Shown in pieces: positions 12,010-24,100 of a stretch of DNA of 64,000 bases; the stretch's first letter is position 1, and the number at the start of each line of letters is the position of its first letter. The notes under the pieces were generated by a model. The model was not told the DNA's origin and made no database searches. It saw only the letters and a program-made list of their open reading frames with translations. Both the position numbers and the translations under genes were made by a program. This DNA is from Cryptomeria japonica (taxonomy: Eukaryota > Streptophyta > Pinopsida > Cupressales > Cupressaceae), in the NCBI RefSeq assembly GCF_030272615.1, contig NC_081409.1:652088468-652152467 (forward strand), in the 5' to 3' direction.

Positions 12010-12941
12010 CGAAGATATATAAAAGGGATGCACCAAAGTTGAACAAGTCAAGTTTCTCCACATGGCAGAAAAGGATGAAGCTGCATTTATCAGGAATTAG
12101 AGAATATGCAACATATTATCTGGAGAATGATTACATTGTACCGAGCACCAACCCGATGACCTTGGAAGAGATAAAGGCAAATCAAGAACATATTCAAGCT
12201 ATTATTGAAATGACATCAACATTTACCGACTCAGAGTTTAATGACCTAGAAGGTTGTAATGATGCAAAAGCAATGTGGACCAAGCTCATATCTGTATATG
12301 GTAGTGATGAACATGTTCAAAGAGAAAAAGTAGATAGTCTAAGAGGACAAATTGAATCCATGAGAATGAATGAAGGTGAGAACATAACCCAATATAGTAC
12401 AAGGTTAAAGGAGATTGTCAATCAAATTAAAGGAGCAAGAGGAACTATTGAAGAAAAGGATGTAACAAGTAAGTTGTTGAGAACCCTTCCACCTGCTTAT
12501 GCCATTCGAGTCTCTGCAATCAATGAATTGAGGTCTATACCTAACATGCTAGTTTCTTTGGATGCTACTATTGGTAAGCTACATGCATTTGAGTTAAGCA
12601 ATTTTGATAATAGTGGGTCTTCAGTAAATAAAGTTGAATCTGCATTCAGTTCTTTTCATATTGGTGAATCTAATGATTCCAATGATAGAATGAGTAAGTA
12701 CTCTAAAGGGAATCAGTGTGGAGCAAGTGAAAGATTTCACAAGAACATGGAAGAAGTGCACAAACTGTATGAGGAAATCAAGAAGCAAGAAGAGTTTGAA
12801 GCACTATTGGCCAGAAGGTTACCAAGAGGAAAAGGTAAGTATAAAGGAAAGCTAACTTTAAAATGTTTCAATTTTGATAAAATAGGACATATGGCTTCTA
12901 ACTGCCCTGACAAAGAATCTAGTGAAAAGAGAGAATATTGA
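12010..12941 (+). pseudogene. copia copy A gag
   Basis: Capsid/nucleocapsid protein of the UBN2 / copia gag type. The frame is open for 300 codons from about 12039. It contains STWQKRMKLHL near the start, a leucine-rich capsid region, and a zinc knuckle at 12863-12904 that reads C-F-N-F-D-K-I-G-H-M-A-S-N-C. The second Cys has become Phe; copy B keeps C-F-N-C. The true start codon is not evident, since the upstream in-frame sequence has no ATG and a stop precedes it. The frame ends at a TGA where copy B has Arg (CGA to TGA), so gag and pol were probably one continuous polyprotein. Confidence 0.9.
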
Positions 12942-15900
12942 GATAACAGGCAGAAAGACAACCAATACAGAGGACACCAAGACTTTAGAAGAAGAGACAT
13001 AAAGACATGCCTAGTAGCTGATGAGGAATCCAACAATGACAAATCTGATGAAATGGATACAGAGGAAGTTGTTTATGTGGCTATTAAAGATGGATAAGAT
13101 GAAGAAAGGTATGAAGAAAAAGCCCTAATATCTCACATAAATAGTAATGATTCTTGGATCATAGACAATGGATGCTCACATCACATGACAGGTGATAAAC
13201 ACAAGTTTGTTAAATTAGAAGACTATGATGGAGGCTATGTAAGATTTGGTAATGATGCACCATGTCTGGTGAAAGGTAAAGGATCTAACATTTCTTGACA
13301 ATGATAAATGTGATGATGTATACTGGGTTGAAGGATTGAAATATAATTTGTTGAGTGTAGCATAGCTAAACAATACAGGATACCAAATAGAATTTCAGAA
13401 AGGAATTGTCAAAGTTCATGACAAGCATGGAAAGTTAGTTGCTATCAAGACACAAACAAAAGGTAATACATTTCATCTTGACTCAACTCGGAACAAGTGT
13501 CTTTATGCTAAGATAGAAGATACCTAGTTATGGCATAAAAGGTTTTGTCATGTAAATTTTGATAATCTGATCAAAATAAGCAAGAAGCACCAAGTAAGAG
13601 GTCTATCGAGTCTAGAAAAACCTAAGAATGCTATGTGCCAAGGATGCCAGATGGGTAAGATGACAAGATCAAGCTTTACAAGTAAGTCCTACACTTCTAA
13701 AGGAATTTTAGATCTAGTACACACTGATCTTTATGGTCCCATGAAAGTTCAAAGTTATTATGGTGATAAATATTTCATATTATTTGTGGATGATTACTCA
13801 AGGAAGATGTCAGTTATGTTTCTAAAAGAAAAATCAGAAGCTTTTCAAATGTTTAAATGGTACAAGGCAAGAGTTGAAAATGAAATAGGAAGACAATTGA
13901 AATGTCTTAGATCTGATAGAGGAGGAGAGTTGACTCCTGATGAATTTAAGTTATACTACAATGATCATGGTATAAAAAGGCAAGTATCTCCACCGAGAAC
14001 ACCTCAGCAAAATGGGATAGCCAAGAGAAGAAACAAATCAATTGTAGATTGTGCCAGAACCCTGATGATAGAAAAGAGGGTACCTCAATCATTTTGGAGA
14101 GAAGCAATCAGCACTACAATTTACACCCTGAACCGAGTTCAACTGAAGAAAGGAACTATGAAGACACCATATGAGATCTGGTATGACAAGAAACCTACTG
14201 TAAGTTATTTTAAAATATTTGGAAGTAGATGCTATGTTCACAAAGATGATAGAAATGGAAAGTTTGATCAGAAAAGTGAAGAAGTAACATTTCTTGGTTA
14301 TTCTTCTAGAAGTAAAACATTTAAATGTCTGATCAAATCATCTAACAAAATAGTGGAAAGTGCAAATGTGAAAATTGATGAATTTGCAAAAAGAAATGAT
14401 GAAGGAAATTCCAAAGAACCAGAAGATTAGGAAGAATTCGTTTATGTTCAACCGAGAAGTCCTACCAAGAAAGTTGTTGAAGAAAATGAAGATAATGTCC
14501 AGTTACCAAGTGATGAAGAAGATCACATAGAACCTACCGAGCCTATATTAGCCAAATATGTCAGAAGACATCATGCATCAAGTTAGATTATAGGAGATAA
14601 GGATGATCCAATGATGACAAGGAACAAACTGAGACAGAACACATGTCTGATATCTGAATTTGAACCAAGAATAGTAAAAGAGGCATTTAACAGTGAAGAT
14701 TGGGTAAATGCTATGACAGAAGAGATTGATCAAATCAAGAAGAATGACACATGGACACTGATCCCAAGACCGAAGGACAAAAAATGTAATCGGTACTAAG
14801 TGGATTTTCAGAAACAAGCTAAATGAAAAAGGTGAGGTCACTCGCAACAAAGCAAGATTAGTTTGCAAAGGTTATGCTCAAGAAGAAGGAATAGATTATG
14901 GTGAGACTTTTGCACCTGGGATAGACTTGAGGGAGTAAGAACATTGTTGACATATGCCGCTTTCAAAAATTTCATGGTATATCAAATGGATGTTAAATGT
15001 GCATTTTTGAATGGTATACTAGAAGAAGAAGTTTACATTAAACAACCTAAAGGATTTGTTGAAGAAAAGAGTAAAGATTAGGTATGTAAACTAAACAAAG
15101 CTTTATATGGTCTGAAACAAGCACCTAGAGCATGGTATGAGAGATTGCACTCTTATTTGATCAAAATTGGTTTTATAAGGACAAGTGAAAACAACAACAT
15201 GTACATGAAGAGTAATGACGACAATGGAATACTGATCTTAGCCATATTTGTTGATGATATTATTTTTTGTGGTAATGACTCCTTATGCAAGAACTTTGGA
15301 AATGAAATGTGCAAAGAATTTGAGATGTCATTAATTGGTGAGATAAATTATTTTATAGGTTTACAGATACTATAAATGAAAGATGAGATTTTCATTACTC
15401 AATCCAAGTACATAAAGGAAATCTTGAAGAAATTTGGAATGGAGGATTCTAAACTAGTAAGTACTCCTATGACTACTAACTGTAAACTATCAAAGAATGA
15501 TGAATCTACATCTGTTGATGAGACACTTTACTGATCTATGATTAGGAAGTTACAATATGTTGTGCATAGTAGACCAGATATAGCACATGCAGTAGGTATT
15601 GTTGCAAGATTTTCTATAGATCCCAAGGAAACCCATATGACAGCAATCAAGAGAATTTTCAGATACCTGAGAGGCACTGAAGATTATGGCTTAGTATATG
15701 GAAAGAGGAATGATTTTGATTTAAAAGTTTATACTGATGCTGATTGGGTAGGCAACATAGATGACAGGAAAAGCATAAGTGGTGGAGCTTTATTTTTGGG
15801 AGAAAGACTAGTAAGTTGGCTTAGCAAGAAACAAGGATGTATTTCATAGTCAATAGCAGAAGCTGAATATGTTGCTGCAGCATTGAAGTGCACAAATATA

Positions 15901-16170
15901 GCATGGATCAAACAACTGTTGGAAGGTATAAATGAGAAAGTTACCGAGCTAGTAACTATATTCTATGATAATACAAGTGCCATTAACATTTCAAAGAATC
16001 TGGTAATGCACTCTAAGACAAAGCATATCTCTATAAAGTATCATTATCTCAGAGAAGAAGTTAGGGATCCTACCCCTATCTTCTACTCACTGATAGAGTT
16101 TAGTGAAAGCATCAATTCGATGAATCTACAGAATATTATGTGTGGATTGATGCTGATTTACACACTTTAG
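12942..16170 (+). pseudogene. copia copy A pol: protease, integrase, RT, RNase H
   Basis: Protease: the active-site block at about 13160 reads D-N-G-C where copy B has D-S-G-C. A 2-bp deletion near 13288 shifts the frame. Integrase: zinc region WHKRFCHVN near 13532 with C-Q-G-C at 13636-13647, then a core that stays open from 13633 to 14430 with TDLYGPM, SDRGGE and [23 protein letters not shown] near 15010, [12 protein letters not shown] near 15110, F-V-D-D near 15250. RNase H: TDADWVG near 15735 and DNTSAIN near 15968. Stops replace Gln in several places, for example before VCKLN near 15080. Compared with copy B, about 110 bp is missing after YHYLREE near 16060, removing the conserved T-K-E-Q-I-A-D-I-F-T-K tail. 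Confidence 0.9.
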
Positions 16171-16498
16171 AAGGTTTTCTAAAGGTGTGCTAGAAATAGT
16201 GAATAGAGACAAGTTGCTCTGACCGAGACTAAGATGATACACAAGGAGGCAAATCACTTCATATAGGAAGAAATCATGATTTAGTTCTTTTACTTTTTGG
16301 CATTGTTGTCAAAGGGGGAGAAGACTAAATGGTAAAATCCTAAATGAAGAAGATAACTAAAGAATAATGATAGGGGGAGAAGAATTTCAGAAGAAGTCTA
16401 CAGCTCAAGGATAACAGGAGAAGTCTAACAGCAATCTGAATCCAAATCAATTGAATATCTTGTTGGTATTACCATTTAAAAGTTGGTTTTGCCATCAA
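16171..16498 (+). other. copia copy A 3' untranslated region
   Basis: Non-coding stretch between the end of RNase H and the polypurine tract, rich in A and G with phrases such as AAAGGGGGAGAAG near 16311-16323. No extra open frame was recognised. Copy B has the corresponding segment on the other strand at 60151-60585. Confidence 0.6.
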
Positions 16499-16514
16499 TA
16501 CCAAAGGGGGATAT
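16499..16514 (+). promoter_or_regulatory. polypurine tract of copia copy A
   Basis: Purine-rich ACCAAAGGGGGATAT abuts the first TG of the 3' LTR, the expected site for plus-strand priming. Confidence 0.85.
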
Positions 16515-18026
16515 TGTTGGCATTTTTAGTAGAAAGGAGATTGTTGATATTCATTAAGGATATTGAGAAGGTTGTTGAAGATTATTGATATAATTGAAAA
16601 AGGATGATAACTATCTTTATAACATTATTTTGTCATTGATGTCAAGAATTTGATTTTCTGATTCAGTATGATATTGCCATACCTTAAGAAGTATGTTTTG
16701 ATGACTATTAAGTGGTTGGTAAGTGACACAGAAAGAATGTGATAAGAAAGGGGAGAAATAAGTTATTCAATGGGCAACTATTACCAAGTTAGACAATGAT
16801 GAGATCATGATGTTTAGATTGTTTTGATATCCTACAAATGTTGTTGATTGTAAGGTTAATACTATACTATGTCACTGAGCAAAGAACCTAGTCGGTAAAC
16901 CCTAAGGAACCTAGTCAGTAAAACCTAAGGTTATCAATATCGATTAATGAAGGCAGAATGTCTACCAAGTAAATTTTAGTATTTATTGAGTTACAACCGA
17001 GTTATGACAGATCGCATTGGATGAATACAAGCATTATTTAATGAAAGACAATGATGAGCTGGAGTTGATTAAATGATTGGTATGTCATGCATGAAGTTTG
17101 TTAAGGATCTATGGCAATGGAAGATCGACAAAAAGATCTACAGCTTAGATTGAACTGTAATAACCTTGTGCAAGTTCCAAGAAAGGAATACAAGTCCCAA
17201 GATGAGGTAAAACATTTTCAAATTGAAGGATGCATTGAACCTAGTCAAGATTGAAGATCTGATGGCTAAGATTGATCATGGGAAATGTGATCAAGAAGAT
17301 TCAACAGCTAGCAAATTGTTTATAAATAAGAAATTGTTGATGAACAATGTATGCGGGCAAGTGTAAGCATAGGGATGCTACATAGTGACTACTGAGCATA
17401 GAAGCTTGAAGACCTATTTGAATAATAGAGTCAGGAGCCTAGTAGAGGGACAAGATAAGTCCTATGACAAGATTGTTTTGAGCAAATAAGAATTTGCTTT
17501 AGCATTTTAGATGTGAAGTTGCAGATATATTTTTATTACTGTTATTTTGTAAGTGATAAAAAATCTCTTAACCGAGTGGACTTAACAGTCTTATTTGTAA
17601 ACCCTCTAGCAAGGTAACATTCTAAATGAGTGTTTGAAATCCTTTGAAAAGGTTAATTCTAACAAAGTGAAGATCCTAACTGATCTAAGGGAAATCCCTT
17701 AACCAGGTCCTCACATTGTAATCTTTAACATGATTTGCTTTTAACCGAGCATACTCTAGAAGAGTATATTTCTTAGTGGGTCTGAAATCCCACAGTGGTT
17801 TTCCCCTATTTGGGTTTCCACATTAAATCTGGTGTTATATGTGTTATGATGATTGTGTGTTTATGAGTTTGCATGTTTAGTAGTTTTTGGTTATATTGTT
17901 GAAGTATAAGTTACCAAGGTTGAATCTATTGATTTTATGGAAGATTAAGTTTGTATGATTCACCCCCCCCTCTCATCTTGTTAGCTATTGAAATTAGTAC
18001 TGTACATTTAGTATCAGAACTTAACA
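16515..18026 (+). repeat. 3' LTR of copia copy A
   Basis: Starts TGTTGGCATT and ends CTTAACA like the 5' LTR. It carries a short tandem duplication around 16886-16931 (two units containing CCTAGTC-GTAAA-CCTAAGG) that the 5' LTR has once, and a C8 run near 17963 against C13 in the 5' LTR. TCATC follows at 18027-18031, matching 10443-10447. Confidence 0.93.
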
Positions 18027-18031
18027 TCATC

Positions 18032-18640
18032 AACACTAAAATATATGTTGATTATCTTTTGAAGGAAAAATATTAAAATTTATTTATAAATTTTGAAAAA
18101 AATATGATGCAATAAAGAAAGGAATCTATGTGAAGATGATATAATTATTTTCTAATTTGGATAAATAATTAAGAGAAAAGGTGGTGGCAATTGGAAAGAG
18201 TTATATTTCAACACACCCAACTTTTCAAATTTATTAAAAAAATATACATATATTAAAAAATAATAAAAAATCTATCCATGCACTAAAGTTTGAAGTTATC
18301 ATCAATATACACAAAAAAATGGAAGGAAAAAAGGTAAAATTTACTAAATAAATTGTGGCATATTGTGTAACTTCAATTTCAATATTTTATCAACAACTAA
18401 ATTATCGTGTTTTCGTTATTAATAACTACATTCACATAATTTTTTAAAATTTTTGATAAAATTACAAATATAAAATAGACAAAGAAATATAAATTTAATT
18501 ATTTTACATCATTTCAAAATTCAAAACATATATTTCACTTTCTATTGATTTAATTTAAAAACTTGAATTAGCATTGGTCATTTCCTTTATAAAAGTGTGA
18601 CATAACTTTGCACTTTTACCCTCGAAATAGTTATTACAAG
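18032..18640. other. AT-rich spacer, no gene seen
   Basis: Very AT-rich with runs of A and T. No coding, RNA or repeat feature was recognised. It may be old non-coding flank into which copy A inserted. Confidence 0.6.
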
Positions 18641-18644
18641 AATT

Positions 18645-20599
18645 ATAAATCTCTGAGTTGCCTCTTTCTTAGGAAGATTGCTAGGAATGCCCCTATTTGT
18701 AGGTATGAACAATAAATGATACTGGGACTATCTTGTTTCCAATTGTAGAAATAAGATGGAGATATGGAATGGAAGTGGTTATCTTTGGCCAAAAGACTTA
18801 TGATGATCAAGGTAGTGCTATTGACCATTCTGGTTTATCCAACGGCATGCCCTAAGATCTCCAAATTAATTGATGATATTCTCAACTAAACAATGCAAAG
18901 TTTTATTTTGGAATGGGGATAGTGAACAAGACAAATTTTTGGTTTCTTGGAACAAGGTGTGTTCTTCGAAGGAGGTTGGAGGAGAAAGTATTAGACAACT
19001 ATCAATTATGAATCTGGCAATGGGTGCCAAATTAGTTTGGAACTTGTATGAAAATAATGATCAAAGGTGGGTTAGGGTGTTAAAGAGGAAATATTTGGAT
19101 TCAAATGAAACCATTAGAATTCTGACAACTATTGATCCTCCAAGAGGATCAGCTATATGAAACTATATCCTATAGTGTAGAGATATAATTTATTGATACA
19201 TAACATGGGAAGTTAGGAATAGAGAATGAGCCTCCTTTTGGACAAATTCCTAATCCAAGGAAAAAACAATTGTGTCCAACCCAAATTTGGAAACTATACA
19301 AGAAGAGACTAGTAGAGTTTAGGGGAAGGAAATTTGTAATTATAGAAGTATGATCAAGAAAAATGGCACTATTATTTGGCAATTTGGAACTCCTTAGAGA
19401 ATGTTAATGTCCCAGAGGAGTAGAAGTGGGCTCTTGTGGCTATTTTGAATAATAGACATTTCTCCTCATCTAATGTATATGACATTCTTAGGTGGTGTGG
19501 CTTTAGTTCAGAAATACACAAGGTTAAGATGGGGCACAAGATTAAAGATGCTGCAATTGCTAAAGTAGGCTCGCCTATCAAATTATTGTGGTAATGCCAT
19601 TTCTTGCCCAAATCTGGTGTTTTTGCATGGATGATAATTCAAAGGGAACTCATGATTGAAGGTATATTTCAAAGAATGGGTATTCAAGGTGTCGGGAGGT
19701 GTGTGTTATGTTATGCAGACAATAAATTTATAAATCACATTCTTCTCAATTTTCCTTACTCAGAGAAATGCTAGAAAAATTTAATGAACAAACTTTATTT
19801 GTAGTGCCCCATGCCTTGTGGGCTAGACAAGTGGTGTAATATGTGGCCAATGAAGCATGGAAAAGCCTTATTTGGGTGTCTATGGGATATTTTACCATCT
19901 ATGTAATAATTTGTAAAATTTTAAAGGAATGTAATAGAAGTATCTTTTAGAGAAACGATATGTTAGTCAAGGTTCTATGTGGGAAAATTGAGCAATAAGT
20001 CATGGATCTAGTCAACAATGCAATAAAAAACAAATCTCTAAAACACAATGTTTTCACTATTTGGGATGATATGTTGAATATATTCCCTAACTTGAAAGTG
20101 CCCTGATGTTTTGGGTTTACAAGGGATGATTGGCCAAATCCACAGATTAGGGTTCAATGTGTGGCTCTTGAGAATGGGTGTTTAAAAATAAATTTTAATA
20201 GTGCTTCAAAAGGAAATCTAAGGCTAAGAAGTATTGGTTGTGTGTAAAGAGACCAAAATGGGCTTATTATGGGAGAAAGACCACATGTCAACCAACAATG
20301 TTGTAGAATTTTGAGTGGCGCTTGAAGGATTAAGACTTGGAATGAATTTAGAGGCAAGGAGAGTTCATTTAGATGGTGATTCTCTCATAACTATTAAAAC
20401 CATTAGACACAATGTTATGCTAAGTTCAAAGCTTTCTCAATGGCTTAGATTGATAAAGGAATTGTTATTGAAATTTATTGAATTCAAAGTTTCCCACATA
20501 TACAAAGAAGGGAATGAGGTGGTGGATGGACTTTCCAAACAAGCTATTGATAAGAATATTTGTTGTTATGACCTAGATGGGATTTGGAGAATGGTTTAG
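18645..20599 (+). pseudogene. second LINE: C-terminal half of ORF2, 5'-truncated
   Basis: Only the region after the RT core survives. The order is a GKWLSLA-like and LMMIKVVL stretch (about 18770-18830), then an open piece at 18870-19160 (SWNKVCSSKEVGGESIRQLSIMN), a degenerate zf-RVT near 19500-19760 (FAWMIIQRELM and CVLCYADNKFINHIL), and RNase H at 20315-20599 with VHLDGDS, a His near 20500 and VVDGLSKQA. These match the same regions of plant LINE ORF2. Frames are broken in several places. The endonuclease and RT are absent, consistent with the usual 5' truncation. It is a different subfamily from the 1994-9775 element. Confidence 0.85.
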
Positions 20600-20750
20600 T
20601 TTTAATTTATATACATATTCAGTATGTCTCTATACCTAGTTCTTGATATTGATTATTTTTAAATTTCATGCCTCCCTTTAATTGACATCATTAAAGCAGT
20701 TGGATAATGAGCCATTAGGTTGTATGTGATGGTTGGGGTATAGACCTCTT
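20600..20750 (+). other. second LINE, sequence after RNase H up to the lone LTR
   Basis: Non-coding tail after the RNase H stop, presumably the start of the 3' region of the second LINE, interrupted by the LTR at 20751. Confidence 0.4.
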
Positions 20751-22056
20751 GTTGGAATTTTACCCTAAGGATGATGATTATGCTCGAGACACATCTGAAA
20801 GTGTGTTGAAGGATTTTATATTTTAAAGGATATTTGGAATTAAATGCAGATTGGAAGGTTTGTGATCTAGTTTTTATGCATGAGAGTATTGATGGTGAGT
20901 AGAGTGTACCACTTCTTAATTCTCATGGATAATTGTGTGATGGGAGAGAAGATCAAAGTATTTAATGTGAGGGATTTAGAAATATCCAATCAAAACAGGC
21001 TTTAATTACCCTATCTTGTGGAGATATGTGTTGGAAAGAGACACTATACAAATCATCTAGTGTTGTCCTTGATGGAAACTGAAGTCAGTTATCCCATTCA
21101 CAGTATATGATTTGATCCTATCAAAAGTCAAAATGTAGATTGGTTCAAGTCTGGCAAACTAGAACAAAATATTCGATAGAGTTCAGTATTTTGGGTAGCA
21201 TTTCATTTCTAATCTTTATTTTGTGTTGTGGGTCTGGTTGAAGGTTGATTCATATCTAGACAGTCTTATTTTTTATTTTTTGCCTCAAGTGTTTGATTGG
21301 ATTGTAAGTTAGGTGGTCTTGTATATCAGTCTTCAATCCAATAGTGCACAACAACAGTCTCATGTGGATCAATTTTTGTGATTACTTTTGAGATCCATAT
21401 GTTTTGTTCGATGGTTTTGGTAACGTGTGGAAAATTGTTTTGGTTCACATTGGTATTTTCATTTGGATTCAGCCAATAGTGTGTACACATTTCATTATTT
21501 GTAAAGTGTTTTTAAAGCGACAAGTATCTAACCTAATTTCTTGTTGTGGATATATAAGGTTGATTTTTATGATCATTTTGGATATCAATAGGTATGTGAG
21601 AGATGTTGCAGTTGCACATGCACAATTTGAAAAAAAATTCTCTGAAATATTATAGAATTGTGGAACAAAGCAGTATAAGGTAGAGTGTGAAATCAATGGA
21701 CAATGTGCTTAACCAGAACTATACTCAAGCATTTGTAGAAGTTGTTCAATAGTTCAAATTCTCTTGTGATCATTTGTAACTCATCTATAGGCAGTGTGCC
21801 TGAATGTATGTGCATTCCCTTGTAAATTTTATATTTGAGTAAACTCATTTTATGGGTCTCATTCCCACCGTGGTTTTTCCCTTGGCCAAGTTTTCCACAT
21901 ATTAAATCCTTGTGCTATGGTATTGTGGTTGATTTCCTTGTGTTCTTGCATTTTATTTTGGTCCATTGCATTAAATGGTTGAAATAATCATTTAACAAAG
22001 TTAAACTTTGAAGAACATTGATTCACCCCCCCTCTGAGTGTTCCTTGATTCCAACA
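20751..22056 (+). repeat. lone copia-type LTR without target duplication
   Basis: A 1306-bp unit starts TGTTGGAAT and ends ATTCCAACA, a perfect 9-bp terminal inverted repeat with TG and CA ends. Near its 3' side it has CCGTGGTTTTTCCC, GTTTTCCACATATTAAAT and then ATTCACCCCCCC, the same block order as in the LTR of copia copy A, so a copia LTR is likely. No internal coding region or second LTR is next to it. The flanking five bases (CCTCT at left, TATGA at right) do not match, so it is not a simple solo LTR formed within one element. The orientation is inferred from the block order. Confidence 0.75.
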
Positions 22057-23030
22057 TATGATGATTTTAAAAGGAATGGAGAAATATTTTTTTAGTGTGG
22101 AGCAACATTCATCATTATGGCTAGATAGTGAAGTTAGTCTGCAATGGACATGTCAATATTATTGAAAACAATGAAAAAGTAGATGTATTTTCTAGGCAAG
22201 GTGAATGATAATATGTTATTTTCTAATTTATCCTTGAACCATCATTTGATTTTGCATGTTGTTACTTATATCAAATGATATTCAAAAATTCTTTTTGGGG
22301 GGAGATTGACATTCTCCTTGATAATGTGGATGGAAATGTTATGGTCCCTTTTCCACATAGTTATTAGTTGTCTTGTGGAAGGGGTGGCGAGGTGAAAAAA
22401 TTCTCAATGGAGTGGATGATGAAACTTGAGCTATTGTAGGATAGATGGGAGGATATGGACAGGAGCTTCAAATTTTTATAATTATTGGTAGGTATGACTG
22501 GTGTCCTTAAGGAGGGATGGGTGAAATAATATATGATATATGAGAGCCTGATAGACACAGATGAGGAGATCAATATTCGGGATGAGGAACAAATTGTACT
22601 TCTATCGATGTACAAAGAGTAGTGGTGTGATAATGACATACAAGATGTTGAAGAGGTTTCCAACAATCCATCTCATGTAGCTCTTGCATCACAAATTTTT
22701 TGATTTTGGCCAGGGCTATGGTGGTCCAAAAAATTCGAAGGGAGGGTACAAATTAAATCAAGGTTTTAGGTTCAATGGTTTTGATTTTGCTTGGTCTTTT
22801 TAGTTTTGTAATTTTTCTTAGTATATTTCCTAGTTGTTTTGGTAGCCTATATCATTGGTTGGATATCGAAATTTGGTTTTGGTGGGTTTCATTTTTGTGC
22901 TAGCTTGTAGTCATTGGGGTGTGGATAATTGTTCCTTATTTCACTCCCTCTTTTGTGTTCTGTTATTTATAAACTTTACTTTTGTTGTATTCAGTGCTGC
23001 CCCTGAGCATCTATTTACTTATCAAAAAAA
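22057..23030 (+). mobile_element. probable 3' end of the second LINE beyond the lone LTR
   Basis: A degenerate plus-strand frame around 22400-22700 reads as an acidic, coding-like stretch (MIYESLIDTDEEINIRDEEQ) with internal TAG stops where Gln fits. A T/G-rich region then ends in an A-run near 23025-23032. That layout is typical of a LINE 3' end. It may continue the element at 18645-20750, and if so that LINE also has coding sequence after RNase H. Continuity across the LTR is inference. Confidence 0.4.
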
Positions 23031-23723
23031 ATTTATGAAACATTACTTAGAAGGATGGATCCAACCACTAATAACATGTAAAATAAATAATAAATGATTA
23101 TATTGTAAACTTAATTTTGTGCCAATAAATCAAGATAAACATGAGGTGGGCTAGTACATATTAGATTCATAAAAATATGAATGAAATTTAAGAAGTTATC
23201 ATAAATATTTTTTACTATATTAAATAATTTGACAATGATTTTTTTGGTTAGGATAAAATAGGTTTTGAAGTGACCAAGAACCCTTTACAACAAAACCATC
23301 TAGTCACGGAAAACAAACACTAACCAACTGCTAGACATAAGCAAAAGAACACCAAAACAAAAGAACAAAGACCAAAGACCTTTCAAATATTTCATTAAAT
23401 TTTATTAGTTTTAATCAAGGCTTGATTAATACTAAATACCTTATGGACTATATTGTCAATGGGACTTATACCCTTATCCCTCTTACAAAGCCTAGTATGA
23501 GGACTGGGCAAAGAAGCAAAAGCCTAATCATTGGTGACAGCCATCCTCATAGATTTGACACTAACATTAGGGGAATCGGCACCCCCCTTTGGAGATATTC
23601 TATATAGCTTGGGCTTTGGCAATGGGTGATCCCACAATATTGGGTTATACTTTTTGGTACATCCTAATTTTTGCTAAAATCATACATTTTTAAGAAAATA
23701 TAATGATTTAAGCTTTAAGGGGT
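23031..23723. other. AT-rich spacer, no gene seen
   Basis: No coding or RNA feature recognised. A short open frame at 23422-23607 has no family resemblance. Confidence 0.5.
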
Positions 23724-23728
23724 CCCAT

Positions 23729-23887
23729 TAGTACAAGTCTGGTTGTTGTTGCACCAAAATATTGACTAGTTAATTCTCGATACAACCACAATAATTATAT
23801 AATCCACAGGAAGCAATTAAGCCATGTGACAAACTCGAGTACTGCGCTGCATAACACAAGGAGACCAAGGGCACCCACCTTGCAACA
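23729..23887 (-). repeat. 3' LTR of the TRIM
   Basis: 159 bp. On the minus strand it begins TGTTGCAAGGTG and ends CTTGTACTA; the final bases have decayed from the expected AACA. It aligns without gaps to 23942-24100. Confidence 0.85.
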
Positions 23888-23900
23888 ATCCTCCCAATGC
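23888..23900 (-). promoter_or_regulatory. polypurine tract of the TRIM
   Basis: On the minus strand GCATTGGGAGGAT ends at the first base before the TGTTGCAAG start of the 3' LTR, the expected place for the plus-strand primer. Confidence 0.65.
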
Positions 23901-23927
23901 AAGAGAGGTGTTTGAACCTATTACCAA

Positions 23928-23941
23928 TCTCTGATACCACT
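23928..23941 (-). promoter_or_regulatory. primer binding site of the TRIM
   Basis: On the minus strand AGTGGTATCAGAGA follows the 5' LTR directly. TGGTATCAGAG is the standard plant iMet-type primer site. Confidence 0.85.
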
Positions 23942-24100
23942 TGTTACAAGTGTTGTTGTCATTGCACCAAAAGATCGACCTGTTAATGCCTGATACAACC
24001 ACTAGACTTACATAATCCATTAGAGATGGTTAAGCCATGTCATAAACCTAAGCACCACACTGCACAACACAAGGAGACCACATGCGCACACCTTGCAACA
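23942..24100 (-). repeat. 5' LTR of the TRIM
   Basis: 159 bp. On the minus strand it begins TGTTGCAAGGTG and ends CACTTGTAACA, leaving matching inverted ends TGTTGCAAG / CTTGTAACA (one mismatch). Confidence 0.85.

Larger units (their letters stand above)
10443..18031 (+). mobile_element. Ty1/copia LTR retrotransposon, copy A, complete but inactive
   Basis: A complete LTR element: TCATC duplication at 10443-10447 and 18027-18031, LTRs of about 1.50 and 1.51 kb that begin TGTTGGCATT and end CTTAACA, an iMet-type primer site, gag, and pol in the order protease, integrase, RT, RNase H (the copia order), then a polypurine tract. Over the first 300 bases the two LTRs differ at about 18 positions by eye, so the insertion is old. 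Copy B at 58585-64000 is the same family on the other strand and was used to recognise the lesions here. Confidence 0.95.

Noticed and set aside
12737-13042. 101-codon minus-strand frame
   Set aside because: Antisense shadow of copia gag.
21404-21655. 83-codon plus-strand frame
   Set aside because: Lies inside the lone LTR, where coding is not expected, and has no domain.
22855-23097. 80-codon hydrophobic frame
   Set aside because: Lies in the T-rich LINE 3' UTR and runs across the A-tail, so the apparent membrane protein is a by-product of composition.
23920-23945. tRNA-like phrase near GATACCACTTGTTAC
   Set aside because: It is the complement of a retroelement primer binding site; no cloverleaf can be built around it.
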